From the NCBI GenBank assembly GCA_016190695.1, contig JACPQC010000022.1, positions 1 to 43,477 on the forward strand: DNA of 43,477 nt, read 5' to 3'. Position 1 is the stretch's first letter, and every line of letters begins with the position of its first letter. The notes under the pieces are model-generated. The model ran no database searches, was not told where the DNA came from, and saw only the letters and a list, made by a program, of their open reading frames with translations. Origin of the DNA: Chloroflexota bacterium (lineage in GTDB: Bacteria; Chloroflexota; Dehalococcoidia; Dehalococcoidales; RBG-16-60-22). Below, piece after piece: positions 1-7,831 of this stretch. A program made the translations under genes and the position numbers.

Positions 1-252
<252 letters not shown>

Positions 253-289
253 AGGGAGATGACTTGAGTGTGTAACATTCTAGTCTCCT

Positions 290-306
290 AGGTCGGTCAC
301 CGACCT
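290..306. other. hairpin in the 16S 3' flank
   Basis: AGGTCGGT and ACCGACCT form a near-perfect palindrome about 40 nt after the 16S end, followed by six A on the plus strand. The T-tract is therefore on the wrong side for a classical intrinsic terminator in either direction. It may be a processing or termination structure of the unlinked 16S transcript. The rest of 253-417 is AT-rich and holds nothing else I recognise. Confidence 0.4.
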
Positions 307-417
307 AAAAAATCGGTGTATTTCCCTTCCTTCCGCTATCCAGTAAGTTAAGGTGCTTTTTTGTTTGGGAAGAACCAAACCGTCGGAAGATATAACATTC
401 TTAAACGCGAATGACGT

Positions 418-870
418 TTAGCTTAGCTTCGACTTTATATCCGCTTCAGATTCTTCGTTGAATATCGTATCAAGTAGATGCTTTGAACCAATCCCTTTAT
501 AAATCGTCTCACGCGTCTTTCTCCACGTTTTGTCAAATACGCTTGGCTTGTCAGTCCCGTCGAGATGGTGGTACGCCGCAGAGAATAAGTCCTGCATTTG
601 GCGACGAGAAGCGTAATCTAACAACAACTGATTATCTTCCCACCACATTATGGCTTTCTTAATAGAAACGTTTTTGTCGTCAAAGTTAAGTTTATTATCA
701 TACGTGTCGTGCCATATTCTATAGATTTGAGATAAGGCTTCTTGATGGGTATGTAAACGCTTCTCAAAAGTCATTACTCGGAATCGTTCTCTATTTTCTC
801 GCCAGTGTCTGAATTCACTTATACCAGCCCCAAGAACAACGCTAATTAAAGCAATAATCCACTCTGGCAT
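418..870 (-). CDS. hypothetical protein with N-terminal membrane segment
   Basis: A 150-residue protein of unknown function. I place the start at the ATG at 868-870 because the product then begins MPEWIIALISVVLGAG, a short hydrophobic segment of about 15 residues, and AGAGGTG lies 7-8 nt upstream. A longer upstream reading frame to 984 runs into repeat DNA and is unlikely to be coding. After the membrane segment the protein is charged and probably helical (FRHWRENRERFRVMTFEKRL), with Trp and Tyr-rich stretches, reminiscent of small anchored proteins that are common accessory genes; I recognise no family. The gene is distinctly AT-rich compared with its neighbours and sits between 16S rRNA and tRNA-Ile, pointing to acquisition. 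A TGnTAAAAT extended -10 (minus strand, plus positions 899-907) could drive it. Confidence 0.7.
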   Translation of the reverse strand: MPEWIIALISVVLGAGISEFRHWRENRERFRVMTFEKRLHTHQEALSQIYRIWHDTYDNKLNFDDKNVSIKKAIMWWEDNQLLLDYASRRQMQDLFSAAYHHLDGTDKPSVFDKTWRKTRETIYKGIGSKHLLDTIFNEESEADIKSKLS

Positions 871-1037
871 TACAACACCTCTATTTATGTTGTACGTTAT
901 TTTACCATAGGCACAATAGATAATATGCCTCACCCCCTTTGTCCCCCCTCTCCATTCTAAAACCCCCATAGACCCCCTATACAAAAGGGGGAGACTGATC
1001 AGTGAAAGACACAGGTGTAAGGGTTTGCACGGTCATC

Positions 1038-1174
1038 TTCTCCCTTTCGTAAAGGCCTGCCCTGAGCCTGCCGAAGGGGAGAGTTAGAGAGGGATTTTGA
1101 GATTGTGAAATCCCCCTTCCGTCCCCCTTTACGAAAGGGGGAGACTCTTCAAAACCTTTTTCAGCATCCTGCCC
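1038..1174 (-). repeat. MITE-like palindromic repeat, copy 1 (reverse orientation, interrupted)
   Basis: This stretch holds, in reverse orientation, the same elements as 6119-6247 and 14971-15115: an arm CCCCCTTTACGAAAGGGGG, the link GAAATCCCCCTTCCGTCC, the middle GAGAGGGATTTTGA and an end CTTTTTCAGCATCCTGCC. The second arm (TCTCCCTTTCGTAAAGG) is split by CCTGCCCTGAGCCTGCCGAAGG, a short motif that looks like a second repeat inserted into it. Together with 870-1037 (further G/C-tract arms at 980-993) this makes the 871-1344 gap almost entirely repeat DNA; I see no gene in it. Confidence 0.7.
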
Positions 1175-1183
1175 TGTGCCTTT

Positions 1184-1246
1184 CTGGATACCGGCTTTCG
1201 CCGGTATGACGTTGTTTCCTGTCATGCCGGTGGGAACGGCATCCAG
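1184..1246. repeat. 63-bp inverted repeat with CCGGTATGAC hairpin
   Basis: CTGGATACCGG at 1184 is mirrored by CCGG...CATCCAG ending at 1246, with inner GGTATGAC/GTCATGCC halves. The left half is itself a hairpin (ACCGGCTTTCGCCGGT). Related hairpins occur at about 13749-13770 (ACCGACGGAAGTCGGT) and 14934-14956 (ATACCAGCGAAAGCTGGTAT), so this is a dispersed intergenic palindrome family. Confidence 0.65.
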
Positions 1247-1344
1247 GATGGCGCTGCAGTGATCCTGCGCGGGGAACGATGGGAATAACGGCCGTGTGCC
1301 GCCGGTAGCGGCAGAGTGAGAACAGATAGGAAGAACTGTGGGGA

Positions 1345-1421
1345 TGGTGCGCCAAGGTAGACTCGAACTACCGACCTCCGCTTTATCAGAGCGGCGCTCT
1401 AACCAGCTGAGCTATTGGCGC
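1345..1421 (-). tRNA. tRNA-Ile(GAT)
   Basis: A complete 77-nt cloverleaf on the minus strand including an encoded 3' CCA. The acceptor stem is GCGCCAA/TTGGCGC, the D-arm GCTCAGCTGGTTAGAGC, the anticodon stem CCGCT/AGCGG around loop CTGATAA (anticodon GAT, isoleucine), and the T-arm GGTAG-TTCGAGT-CTACC. tRNA-Ile(GAT) is commonly found in 16S-23S spacers; here it is about 1.1 kb past 16S and on the opposite strand, with its own promoter. Confidence 0.97.
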
Positions 1422-1433
1422 GATTCAAGTTAT

Positions 1434-1462
1434 ATTCTAGAAGAAAACGCTCCTGGAATCAA
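1434..1462 (-). promoter_or_regulatory. sigma-70-type promoter for tRNA-Ile
   Basis: On the minus strand TTGATT (1457-1462) and TAGAAT (1434-1439) are separated by 17 bp, placing the start site about 6 nt before the mature tRNA 5' end at 1421. Good consensus and spacing, but predicted from sequence only. Confidence 0.65.
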
Positions 1463-1498
1463 GTTCCCTTACCTGTTTTCGCCACCAGAACCCCAATC

Positions 1499-2398
1499 TC
1501 AGGCGATGGGCAGAAAGACGCCGCCGCGGAGAAATAGATAGCGGAACATCACCGCGCCGATGGCCACTTCCACAACGTCAGCCACCACCAGCAGCCCGCC
1601 GCCGACTCCGCCGCCATAAGCGTTCACCAGGAAGACCACCACCGGGAAAATGAGACCGACGGCCAGGAACAGGCCGAAGAAGTACCAGGCATTGCGGCCC
1701 TCCATGGCCAGGAAACGCACTGAGCGCTGGCTGGCCAGGTTTACCCGGTACGCGCTCCAGAAGTAGAAGAACAGCAGGACAAGGGTGCTGATGCCGGTCC
1801 ATAGCGCCGCCTGGGTGATCACCGCCTCTTCCACGCCGGCCACCGGTGCGAAGTGGTAGACCAGGTGGGCGATGTCCGCCCCGGTGAAGATGGAGACCGC
1901 CAGGAACAGCACCGGCAACAGAGACTGGTTCCAGAAGGGCACTGCCGTCCGGTTGAGCAGCAGGCCGGTGTAGGTTATGGTCATGAAGGCGAAGATCACT
2001 GACAGCCCCAGCAGCGTTGCGCCGAAAGCCCCCTGTGAGGTCCAGGGCAGCCAGGAGAAGGCGGCATAGTCCGGCAGCAGGTAGGCCAGCGCGAACACGA
2101 CAAAGCCGGTGAAGAAGATGAAGCCGCGGCTTATCCAGGAAGAGTTTGGCCGCCGCACTGCGCGCCAAAAACGCTCGGGCCTGCCCAGAAAGAAGATGTG
2201 GGTGACGCCCTTGCCGATAGCCACGATGAGCACCCCGATGAGGGCAGCCCCGGCGAAGCCGGCCAGCAGGGACACCAGGTACAGGCCGGCGCCCACACCG
2301 CCGAAGTACAGCGCCAGCATTATGAGGAGGCGTCGCCCGCCCAGACCCCACTCCCTCTGGAAGGTGAAATCGACTACAAATGTCGAGGTCTGTACCAT
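1499..2398 (-). CDS. nrfD: NrfD/PsrC-type membrane subunit
   Basis: A 299-residue integral membrane protein of the NrfD/PsrC family, the quinone-interacting anchor of complex iron-sulfur molybdoenzymes. It has about eight hydrophobic segments (for example LLIMLALYFGGVGAGLYLVS near residues 24-43 and GFIFFTGFVVFALAYLLP near 91-109) and the family-typical FFLGRPERFWRAVRRPNSSW loop near residues 68-87. It is the last gene of the operon running from 5954 down, 9 nt after the ferredoxin subunit, with GGAGG ahead of the ATG. In this family electrons pass between the quinone pool and the ferredoxin subunit; direction (reductase or dehydrogenase) cannot be read from sequence. Gene symbol denotes the family only. 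Confidence 0.9.
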   Translation of the reverse strand: MVQTSTFVVDFTFQREWGLGGRRLLIMLALYFGGVGAGLYLVSLLAGFAGAALIGVLIVAIGKGVTHIFFLGRPERFWRAVRRPNSSWISRGFIFFTGFVVFALAYLLPDYAAFSWLPWTSQGAFGATLLGLSVIFAFMTITYTGLLLNRTAVPFWNQSLLPVLFLAVSIFTGADIAHLVYHFAPVAGVEEAVITQAALWTGISTLVLLFFYFWSAYRVNLASQRSVRFLAMEGRNAWYFFGLFLAVGLIFPVVVFLVNAYGGGVGGGLLVVADVVEVAIGAVMFRYLFLRGGVFLPIA

Positions 2399-2407
2399 TG
2401 CTGCCTC

Positions 2408-3010
2408 CTACTTAAGGTAATAGACCGATGGTTCAGTGCCGAACTCGGGTAGAAGCGGCTCGCCGCGGAACTCACGTATCAACCGAGAGACCTCGCTGTC
2501 AGGGTCATCCAAGTCCCCGAAGACCCTGGCCTTGGCCGGGCAGACTTCAACGCACATGGGCTCAAGTCCCTCATCCACCCGGTCGGCGCAGAAATCGCAC
2601 TTGGTGACCGTCCCCCTCTGCCACCTGCCGTACATCCTCTCCTCGTAAGGGGTCAGTCCCTTGGGGAAGTAACCTTCCACCTCGTCCATGAACACGCGGA
2701 TGTTGTAGGGGCAGGCCTGCATGCAGTAGCGACAGCCGATGCACTTGTCCTGGTCTACCGTAACAATGCCGTCACTGCGCTGGACGGTGGCCCCGGAGGG
2801 GCATACCTCAAGGCACGCCGGCGTCTTGCAGTGATTGCACAGCACCGGCCAGAATACCCTCTTGGCGGTGGGGAACGTGCCCACCTCCTTTTCCAGAACC
2901 TTTGTCCAGAAGACCCCCTTGGGCGTGCCGTTCTTGGCCTTGCAGGCCATAATACAGCTATAACAACCAACACACCTGGACAGGTCTATCACCATGCCCC
3001 GTCTTACCAT
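2408..3010 (-). CDS. ferredoxin-type electron-transfer subunit, four [4Fe-4S] clusters
   Basis: A 200-residue protein with four Cys groups: CVGCYSCIMAC (about residues 13-23), CNHCKTPACLEVCP (58-71), CIGCRYCMQACP (90-101), and CDFC plus CVEVCP (137-158). This is the DmsB/NrfC/PsrB pattern, which carries four [4Fe-4S] clusters and wires the molybdopterin subunit to the membrane subunit. AGGAGG precedes the ATG by 7-8 nt. It sits between the MoaD-like gene and nrfD in the same operon. No Tat signal is present; in this family the B subunit has none anyway and would follow its catalytic partner. Confidence 0.93.
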   Translation of the reverse strand: MVRRGMVIDLSRCVGCYSCIMACKAKNGTPKGVFWTKVLEKEVGTFPTAKRVFWPVLCNHCKTPACLEVCPSGATVQRSDGIVTVDQDKCIGCRYCMQACPYNIRVFMDEVEGYFPKGLTPYEERMYGRWQRGTVTKCDFCADRVDEGLEPMCVEVCPAKARVFGDLDDPDSEVSRLIREFRGEPLLPEFGTEPSVYYLK

Positions 3011-3049
3011 TTACTCAGCCTCCTAACTGTGACCTTAAGGCGGCACAGA

Positions 3050-3337
3050 CTATCCCGCCCCCAGCGCATGCATCGAGAAGAAATTGACCTCGCCGCTGGC
3101 GGGCCGGCCCAGGTCTCCGGCATCTACCTCATCCAGGCCGTCTTCCAGCACCAGGAACATCTTGCAGAAATGCATTATCCTGCCGTCGGCGTCCAGCACC
3201 TGGTCTCGGAAAGGCTCTCCATATTTCACCGCCAGCTTTTCAAGGAGAACGCCAACGCTGGTATTCTCGGGGACCTGTATCTCATCGTCACGCGGTATAC
3301 CGTTGAACCCGCCGAAGAAGCGCACCCTGACCTTCAT
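3050..3337 (-). CDS. MoaD/ThiS-like ubiquitin-fold protein
   Basis: A 95-residue beta-grasp protein of the MoaD/ThiS type (KVRVRFFGGFNGIP at the N-terminus, then a PENTSVGVLLEKL helix). MoaD carries sulfur as a C-terminal thiocarboxylate on Gly-Gly for molybdopterin synthesis. Here the C-terminus reads HALGAG, so the usual penultimate Gly is Ala. The ATG at 3335-3337 is chosen because the family N-terminus begins there and it lies 4 nt after the catalytic-subunit gene; the longer upstream frame is the antisense shadow of that gene. Being locked into the oxidoreductase operon suggests a dedicated role in cofactor delivery or maturation of that enzyme (inference), possibly for a tungsten or molybdenum bis-MGD site. 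Confidence 0.8.
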   Translation of the reverse strand: MKVRVRFFGGFNGIPRDDEIQVPENTSVGVLLEKLAVKYGEPFRDQVLDADGRIMHFCKMFLVLEDGLDEVDAGDLGRPASGEVNFFSMHALGAG

Positions 3338-3341
3338 CACC

Positions 3342-5954
3342 CTATTTGCCCTTCTCCTCCGCCTTCCGCACCCTGATCTTGATGCAGTTCTCGATGCCGC
3401 TGTACTGCTTGTCCAGGTACTTGATGTCGTGGGAGACCAGGACATTGAACTGGGTGCCTTTACCCTTGCTCACCGGATGGGAGTCCCAGTGGCCGCCATG
3501 GCGGCTGACCGCTACCACCTCGGGATGGATGCACTGTGTCAGCTTGACCTTGCCCCTCTGGGTATAGCCGGATACCGCCTCCACCACCAGCTCATCACCG
3601 TCTTTTATGCCCTGTTTGGCCGCCGTGTCCGCGTTCATCACCAGGTTCATGCCCCAGGGGTGATGCTCGGACAGCTCCAGCAGCCAGGGATTGCGGGTCA
3701 TCCAGAAATGGGTCAGCACCGGCAGCCGGAACGGTATGGCCACCAGGTCGTATCCCGCCTTGTTGTCGACAAAGGTGGCCGTCGGCTTCCACTCCGGCAG
3801 GGCGGTGTAGGCCGAGGTATCCCACTTGATGCCCTGGGCGTCGACAAACGCCCTTAGCTCGGCGCCGGCCTTGAGGTGGTGCTCGAAGTAGATGGGGCTG
3901 CGGCCTTTGAAGAAGGGGCGGGGGTAGCGCTCTTTGACCGAGCGGCGCCACTTGATATGTCCGTCCTGCGCCAGTTGCTCTACCGGCTTGTTCCAGACCC
4001 CTTCGGCGAAACGCCTGATTATCTCTTTGAAGGGATATTTCTTGTCCTCGTCGAGCCGGTACCCCTTGGGCAAGTCCCAGACTATGTTGACTATCCGGTT
4101 GTAGTCGGCCAGGAAGCCAGCCCGATCGGCGATCTCCATCCAGACATCCAGCATCTCCTTGCCGATGATCTCATTCTCGGGCACTACCGGCTGGCGGAAG
4201 TTCACGCAGTAGTGCGCATTGTCCATAGTGCCGCCCATATAGCCGTTTATCTCGGTACCCAGGCCGTGTCTCTCAAAGGACATGGGCATGGGAAAGAAGA
4301 TATCGGCAAACTCGGCGGTCTCGTCTACCATGGAGTCGCACACGATGCGGAACTGGTCTTTGCTGGCGCGGGCCGCCTCCTGCGGGTTCATCTGGTTGCT
4401 GATGTCGTTGCATCTGAATCCCAGCACCATCTTGGTCTTGGGAATCTTGTTATTGAACAACTCCGGCTGGAGCTGGTTCATGGCCCACAGGCTCTGCGTG
4501 CTGAAGGAGAGGGGTATCAGGTCCCAGCCGGTTCGGTCTCCCATCGTACCCGGCTTCAGCGAGGGGTAACAGCAGCTACGGGTACCGCCAAAGCAGCTAA
4601 AGGGAGAGGTTACTATCAGCCCTTCCTCGGACATACCGGGGAAGGCGCTCTTGCCCGACCACAAAGTGCGTTTGTCCTCAGGCTGGTAGGGGTAGTCCAG
4701 GATAACGTCATCGCCGACGGTGCCGCCAGGCACGTTGACCGCCCCGATGACCATCATGATGGTCTGCATGACGAAGCCCACCCAGTAGCCGTTGGTATGC
4801 TGGCTGACCCCGGTGTACCAGTGTATGGCGGCGGGGCGGTAGGGCAGGGTGACGCCCTCTATCTTGATGGTCGAGCCGATGCTGGCGGCCTCGCCGAACT
4901 CGGTGGCCAGGCGTCTTATCGTCCCCGCCGGTATGGTGGTTATCGGCGACGCCCATTCCGGCGTGTACTGCTTGACATGGTCCTTGAGCACCTGGAAGGC
5001 GGGACGGCAGGCGATGCCATTCACCTCATAGCTGCCCAGGATGGTCACATCTTTGAAATCGGCGTCAAAGGGCTTGGCCTTCTGCTCCGCCGCGTCCCAC
5101 ATCAACGGCTTCACCCCGGACTCGTCCCGGAGATAATAGCCATCTTCCTTGACCAGGTAGGGGGCATTGGTGTACTGCTTGAGGTATTCTTCGTCATAGT
5201 GGCCGGTCTCATTCAACAGCACGTTGAGCCAGGCCAGGGCCATGGCCATATCGGTGCCCGGCCTGATGGGCACCCACTCGTTGGCCTTGGCGCCCATATT
5301 CGACTGCACGGGGTCAACACAGACGATCTTCAAGCCCTTCTTCCGCCGTTTTTCGGCAATGTCCAGGGTGGCAGTTGTGCCGCAGTGCTGGAGCATGCCG
5401 CCCTTGTTCGACCCCCAGAGCACCAGGTAGCGGCAGTGCTCAATATCAGGGTACTGGTGGAAGGTGCTCATGGTGATGAAGGGCTGGCAGTGGACGGAGC
5501 TTCCGCAGACGGGGTCATTGAAGAAGAAGTTCTTGGTGCCGAAGGACAGCCTCACCGCCGCCGGCAGCCAGTCGAGTAGGGGCAGGTCGTTGAAGGAAAG
5601 CACGGCGTCATCCGGGTTCTCATTTCGGACCTCGGCCACCTTTTTGGCAGCCAGGTCATAGGCCTCTTCCCAGCTCACCGCCTTCCACTTGGGGTCAACG
5701 CCGATGCCCTTCTCCGGGTTGGTCCTCACCAAGGGAGTGGTAGGGCGGTAGGGGTCATACAGTCCCATTATCTGGCCGAAGGCCTTGGCGCAGATTTTAC
5801 CGGCGTTATAGGGGTTCTCCGGGTCTCCCTTGACGCCGACCACCACGCCGTCAACGCGGTGCACCATCAGGCCGCAGGTGGCATTGAAACAGCCGTGACA
5901 AAAGGTCTTGACCCAGACGTCTTCCTTGACCGCGCCCTTCTTGACCTGTACCAT
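3342..5954 (-). CDS. molybdopterin oxidoreductase catalytic subunit (DMSO reductase family)
   Basis: An 870-residue molybdenum/tungsten bis-MGD enzyme of the DMSO reductase superfamily. The N-terminus has the [4Fe-4S] motif C19-x2-C22-x4-C27-x27-C55. The molybdopterin domains follow (GKICAKAFGQIMGLYDPYRP, WEEAYDLAAKK, LWGSNKGG), with Cys150 in FNDPVCGSS a candidate metal ligand, and a C-terminal dinucleotide-binding domain (HPWGMNLVMNADTAAKQGIKDGDEL, near residues 765-790). A Cys ligand would fit the polysulfide/thiosulfate/arsenate-reductase side of the family, but substrate cannot be assigned. There is no twin-arginine signal, so it looks cytoplasmic. It is the first gene of a four-gene operon with a MoaD-like protein, ferredoxin subunit and NrfD anchor, driven by the promoter at 6038-6067. 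GGGAGGGG precedes the ATG. Confidence 0.93.
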   Translation of the reverse strand: MVQVKKGAVKEDVWVKTFCHGCFNATCGLMVHRVDGVVVGVKGDPENPYNAGKICAKAFGQIMGLYDPYRPTTPLVRTNPEKGIGVDPKWKAVSWEEAYDLAAKKVAEVRNENPDDAVLSFNDLPLLDWLPAAVRLSFGTKNFFFNDPVCGSSVHCQPFITMSTFHQYPDIEHCRYLVLWGSNKGGMLQHCGTTATLDIAEKRRKKGLKIVCVDPVQSNMGAKANEWVPIRPGTDMAMALAWLNVLLNETGHYDEEYLKQYTNAPYLVKEDGYYLRDESGVKPLMWDAAEQKAKPFDADFKDVTILGSYEVNGIACRPAFQVLKDHVKQYTPEWASPITTIPAGTIRRLATEFGEAASIGSTIKIEGVTLPYRPAAIHWYTGVSQHTNGYWVGFVMQTIMMVIGAVNVPGGTVGDDVILDYPYQPEDKRTLWSGKSAFPGMSEEGLIVTSPFSCFGGTRSCCYPSLKPGTMGDRTGWDLIPLSFSTQSLWAMNQLQPELFNNKIPKTKMVLGFRCNDISNQMNPQEAARASKDQFRIVCDSMVDETAEFADIFFPMPMSFERHGLGTEINGYMGGTMDNAHYCVNFRQPVVPENEIIGKEMLDVWMEIADRAGFLADYNRIVNIVWDLPKGYRLDEDKKYPFKEIIRRFAEGVWNKPVEQLAQDGHIKWRRSVKERYPRPFFKGRSPIYFEHHLKAGAELRAFVDAQGIKWDTSAYTALPEWKPTATFVDNKAGYDLVAIPFRLPVLTHFWMTRNPWLLELSEHHPWGMNLVMNADTAAKQGIKDGDELVVEAVSGYTQRGKVKLTQCIHPEVVAVSRHGGHWDSHPVSKGKGTQFNVLVSHDIKYLDKQYSGIENCIKIRVRKAEEKGK

Positions 5955-6037
5955 CGTTTCCCCTCCCGGCGGCCCCTGCCGCGAGACTAATCACTCAAAA
6001 AGCGTGGCGAGCACGCCCGCTGTTGACGAACAATTTG

Positions 6038-6067
6038 AGTATATATCCGGCCTGATTTCCGTGTCAA
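6038..6067 (-). promoter_or_regulatory. promoter of the molybdoenzyme operon
   Basis: On the minus strand TTGACA (6062-6067) and TATACT (6038-6043) are separated by 18 bp, giving a start site near 6031 and a leader of about 75 nt before the ATG at 5954. Strong consensus; not tested. Confidence 0.7.
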
Positions 6068-6118
6068 ATTGGGAGGTTCGCCTTGACACCGCTATCCCGC
6101 CTCCCTATCAGGATACTG

Positions 6119-6247
6119 AATAAGACTTCGGAGAGTTTCCCCCTTTGCAAAAGGGGGACGGAAGGGGGATTTCAGAATATCAAAATCCCTCTCTTATCTC
6201 CCTTTTCGAAAGGGAGACGAAACATCTTTCACATTTTTCATCACCCT
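6119..6247 (+). repeat. MITE-like palindromic repeat, copy 2
   Basis: Two G/C-tract hairpins, CCCCCTTTGCAAAAGGGGG (about 6141-6159) and CTCCCTTTTCGAAAGGGAG (about 6199-6217), are joined by ACGGAAGGGGGATTTC and AAAATCCCTCTCTTATC. The right end TTTTTCATCACCCTGC matches the ends of the copies at 14971-15115 and 1038-1174. It fills most of the 5955-6305 gap between the two divergent genes; the remainder holds their promoters. Confidence 0.75.
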
Positions 6248-6255
6248 GCTATAAT
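6228..6255 (+). promoter_or_regulatory. promoter of the PreA-like gene
   Basis: TTCACA (6228-6233) and TATAAT (6250-6255) are separated by 16 bp, with a start site near 6262 and a 44-nt leader. The -35 lies inside the right end of the MITE-like repeat and the -10 just outside it. A weaker alternative, TTGACA-17-TATCAG, lies at 6083-6111. Confidence 0.65.
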
Positions 6256-6305
6256 TCGGGTTAATAGGCTTTTGCAGAAGCGGAATTATCGTAAAGGACA
6301 AGAAA

Positions 6306-7688
6306 ATGGTTGATCTGACTACTACCTACATGGGTGTCCCCATCAAGAACCCCCTCATCCTCGGCGGCGGCCCGCCAACTTCCACGCCTGAAATCTGCGA
6401 GAAGGCGGCCAAAGTGGGCGGCTGGGCGGCGGTGGTGCTGAAGGTGAACTTCGCCGATGACGTGGTACAGTCGGTGTGCGCCAGCCCTGAATCCGTCTAC
6501 CGCACGCCACGGCCCTACCTGAGGCTGGTGGACTCGCGGGGTATGGAGCGCTGGCGGCCACCCGCCCCACGTGCCGACGCGCCACGCTCGGCCACCGGCA
6601 AGCTGGGCAAGATGCCCGCCGGCTACATGATGGTCTCCTGCATGCAGGTGGAGCCATCACCCACCCGGATTCACGCCGGCACCGGCATCTTCTACAACGG
6701 CGAGCGCTACCTCTACTATATCAACAAGACCAAGGAGCTGCTCGAAGGGACTGACTGCAAGGTCATCCCTGACGTGCTGGCCTTCACCGAGGCTGGCTGG
6801 GAGCAGCAGTGCCGCCTGATAAACCAGTCCAGGGCTGACATGGTGGAGCTGAACATGGGCGCTCCGGCGGCGATGGTGACCGACCCCCGGACAGGCAGGC
6901 ATATACACCTCAGCTCCTCGCCGGAGATGGTGGAGCGGTGGACGCGGTACTGCGTGGAGCGGATGAAGGTGCCGGTGGGGGTCAACCTGCCCGCCCACTG
7001 CACTGACCCACTGGCGGCGGTGAAGGCGGCGGTGCGGGGCGGGGCCAGGGGCATAAGCTTCGGGGATTGTCCCGCAGTCAAGCCGCCGGTGACGCCCCTG
7101 GTCATCAACCCCGATACCCTGGAGGCGGGGTTTACGCCGGGCATGCCCTTCAGAAGCCCCTCCGGCCTGGCCTGGTCGGTATCTTACATCTGCGGCTCGG
7201 TGGCTCACATGAGGATGAACGGCGTCGAGGCGGACATCAAGGGGGCCGGAGGCATACGCGACCACCGTGACGTGCTGCGCATGGTGATGGCCGGGGCCAG
7301 TTCAGCCCAGGTCTGCACGGCGGCGACGGTGGAGGGCGTGGAGATAGGCGCCGACTACCTGCGAGACCTGGAAGCCTGGATGAATGCCAAAGGCTACCGC
7401 AGCCTGAAGGAAATCCAGGGCAGGGTGGTCGACCAGGGGCTGAAAGTAGACCCGTCCCGTTTTAACGGCGAGATATCCCAGCTTGCCGGCGGCCCGGTAC
7501 CGGCGCAGCAAGTGGCGCTCGACGCCGACCGGTGTATTGACTGCCGCTGGTGCCAGTCCTGCTGCTACCTGCAGGCCATCGAGATGAAGAACGGCCTTCC
7601 TGTAATTGACGACCGGCGCTGCGAGGTCTGCGGGCTGTGCGTGGACGTCTGCCCGGTGGATGCGCTGTCCATTGTGGCGAGAGAATAG
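6306..7688 (+). CDS. PreA-like dihydropyrimidine/dihydroorotate dehydrogenase-fold flavoprotein with C-terminal ferredoxin domain
   Basis: A 460-residue protein. Residues 1 to about 370 form a TIM-barrel of the dihydroorotate/dihydropyrimidine dehydrogenase type (start MVDLTTTYMGVPIKNPLILG; GGARGISFGDC, IKGAGGIRDHRDVLRMVMAGASSAQVCTA as FMN-phosphate-binding elements). The C-terminus has two [4Fe-4S] motifs, CIDCRWCQSCC and CEVCGLCVDVCP. This is the PreA architecture (NAD-dependent dihydropyrimidine dehydrogenase subunit). No PreT partner is adjacent, and the barrel has a long insertion around residues 65-110 (RPPAPRADAPRSATGKLG region), so the substrate may differ. RBS is AAAGGA before ATG 6306. 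The tail of this gene is followed by two unrelated AT-rich genes. Confidence 0.85.
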   Translation: MVDLTTTYMGVPIKNPLILGGGPPTSTPEICEKAAKVGGWAAVVLKVNFADDVVQSVCASPESVYRTPRPYLRLVDSRGMERWRPPAPRADAPRSATGKLGKMPAGYMMVSCMQVEPSPTRIHAGTGIFYNGERYLYYINKTKELLEGTDCKVIPDVLAFTEAGWEQQCRLINQSRADMVELNMGAPAAMVTDPRTGRHIHLSSSPEMVERWTRYCVERMKVPVGVNLPAHCTDPLAAVKAAVRGGARGISFGDCPAVKPPVTPLVINPDTLEAGFTPGMPFRSPSGLAWSVSYICGSVAHMRMNGVEADIKGAGGIRDHRDVLRMVMAGASSAQVCTAATVEGVEIGADYLRDLEAWMNAKGYRSLKEIQGRVVDQGLKVDPSRFNGEISQLAGGPVPAQQVALDADRCIDCRWCQSCCYLQAIEMKNGLPVIDDRRCEVCGLCVDVCPVDALSIVARE

Positions 7689-7831
7689 GCTTGACGCTTT
7701 TTAGGGCAATCTGCCGTCCTTTTCCATTTCCTGTCCTGCAGGCAGAAATCCCCCTTCAGAAGCATAGCACCTGCTCCATCGGTCAGGTCTGCAACTTACA
7801 AACTAAAATAGTCCTGATGAGGAACGTTAAT

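Noticed and set aside
253-417. Spacer tRNA or 23S start behind 16S
   Set aside because: No cloverleaf or 23S 5' sequence is visible on either strand; the only tRNA is on the minus strand at 1345-1421.
977-1355. Short minus-strand open frames of 64 and 82 codons
   Set aside because: They consist of repeat and hairpin DNA and lack ribosome binding sites.
3876-5579. A 567-codon open frame on the plus strand
   Set aside because: It is the antisense shadow of the molybdopterin oxidoreductase gene; its translation has no recognisable family and is rich in His/Gly/Leu as expected from GC-rich antisense frames.
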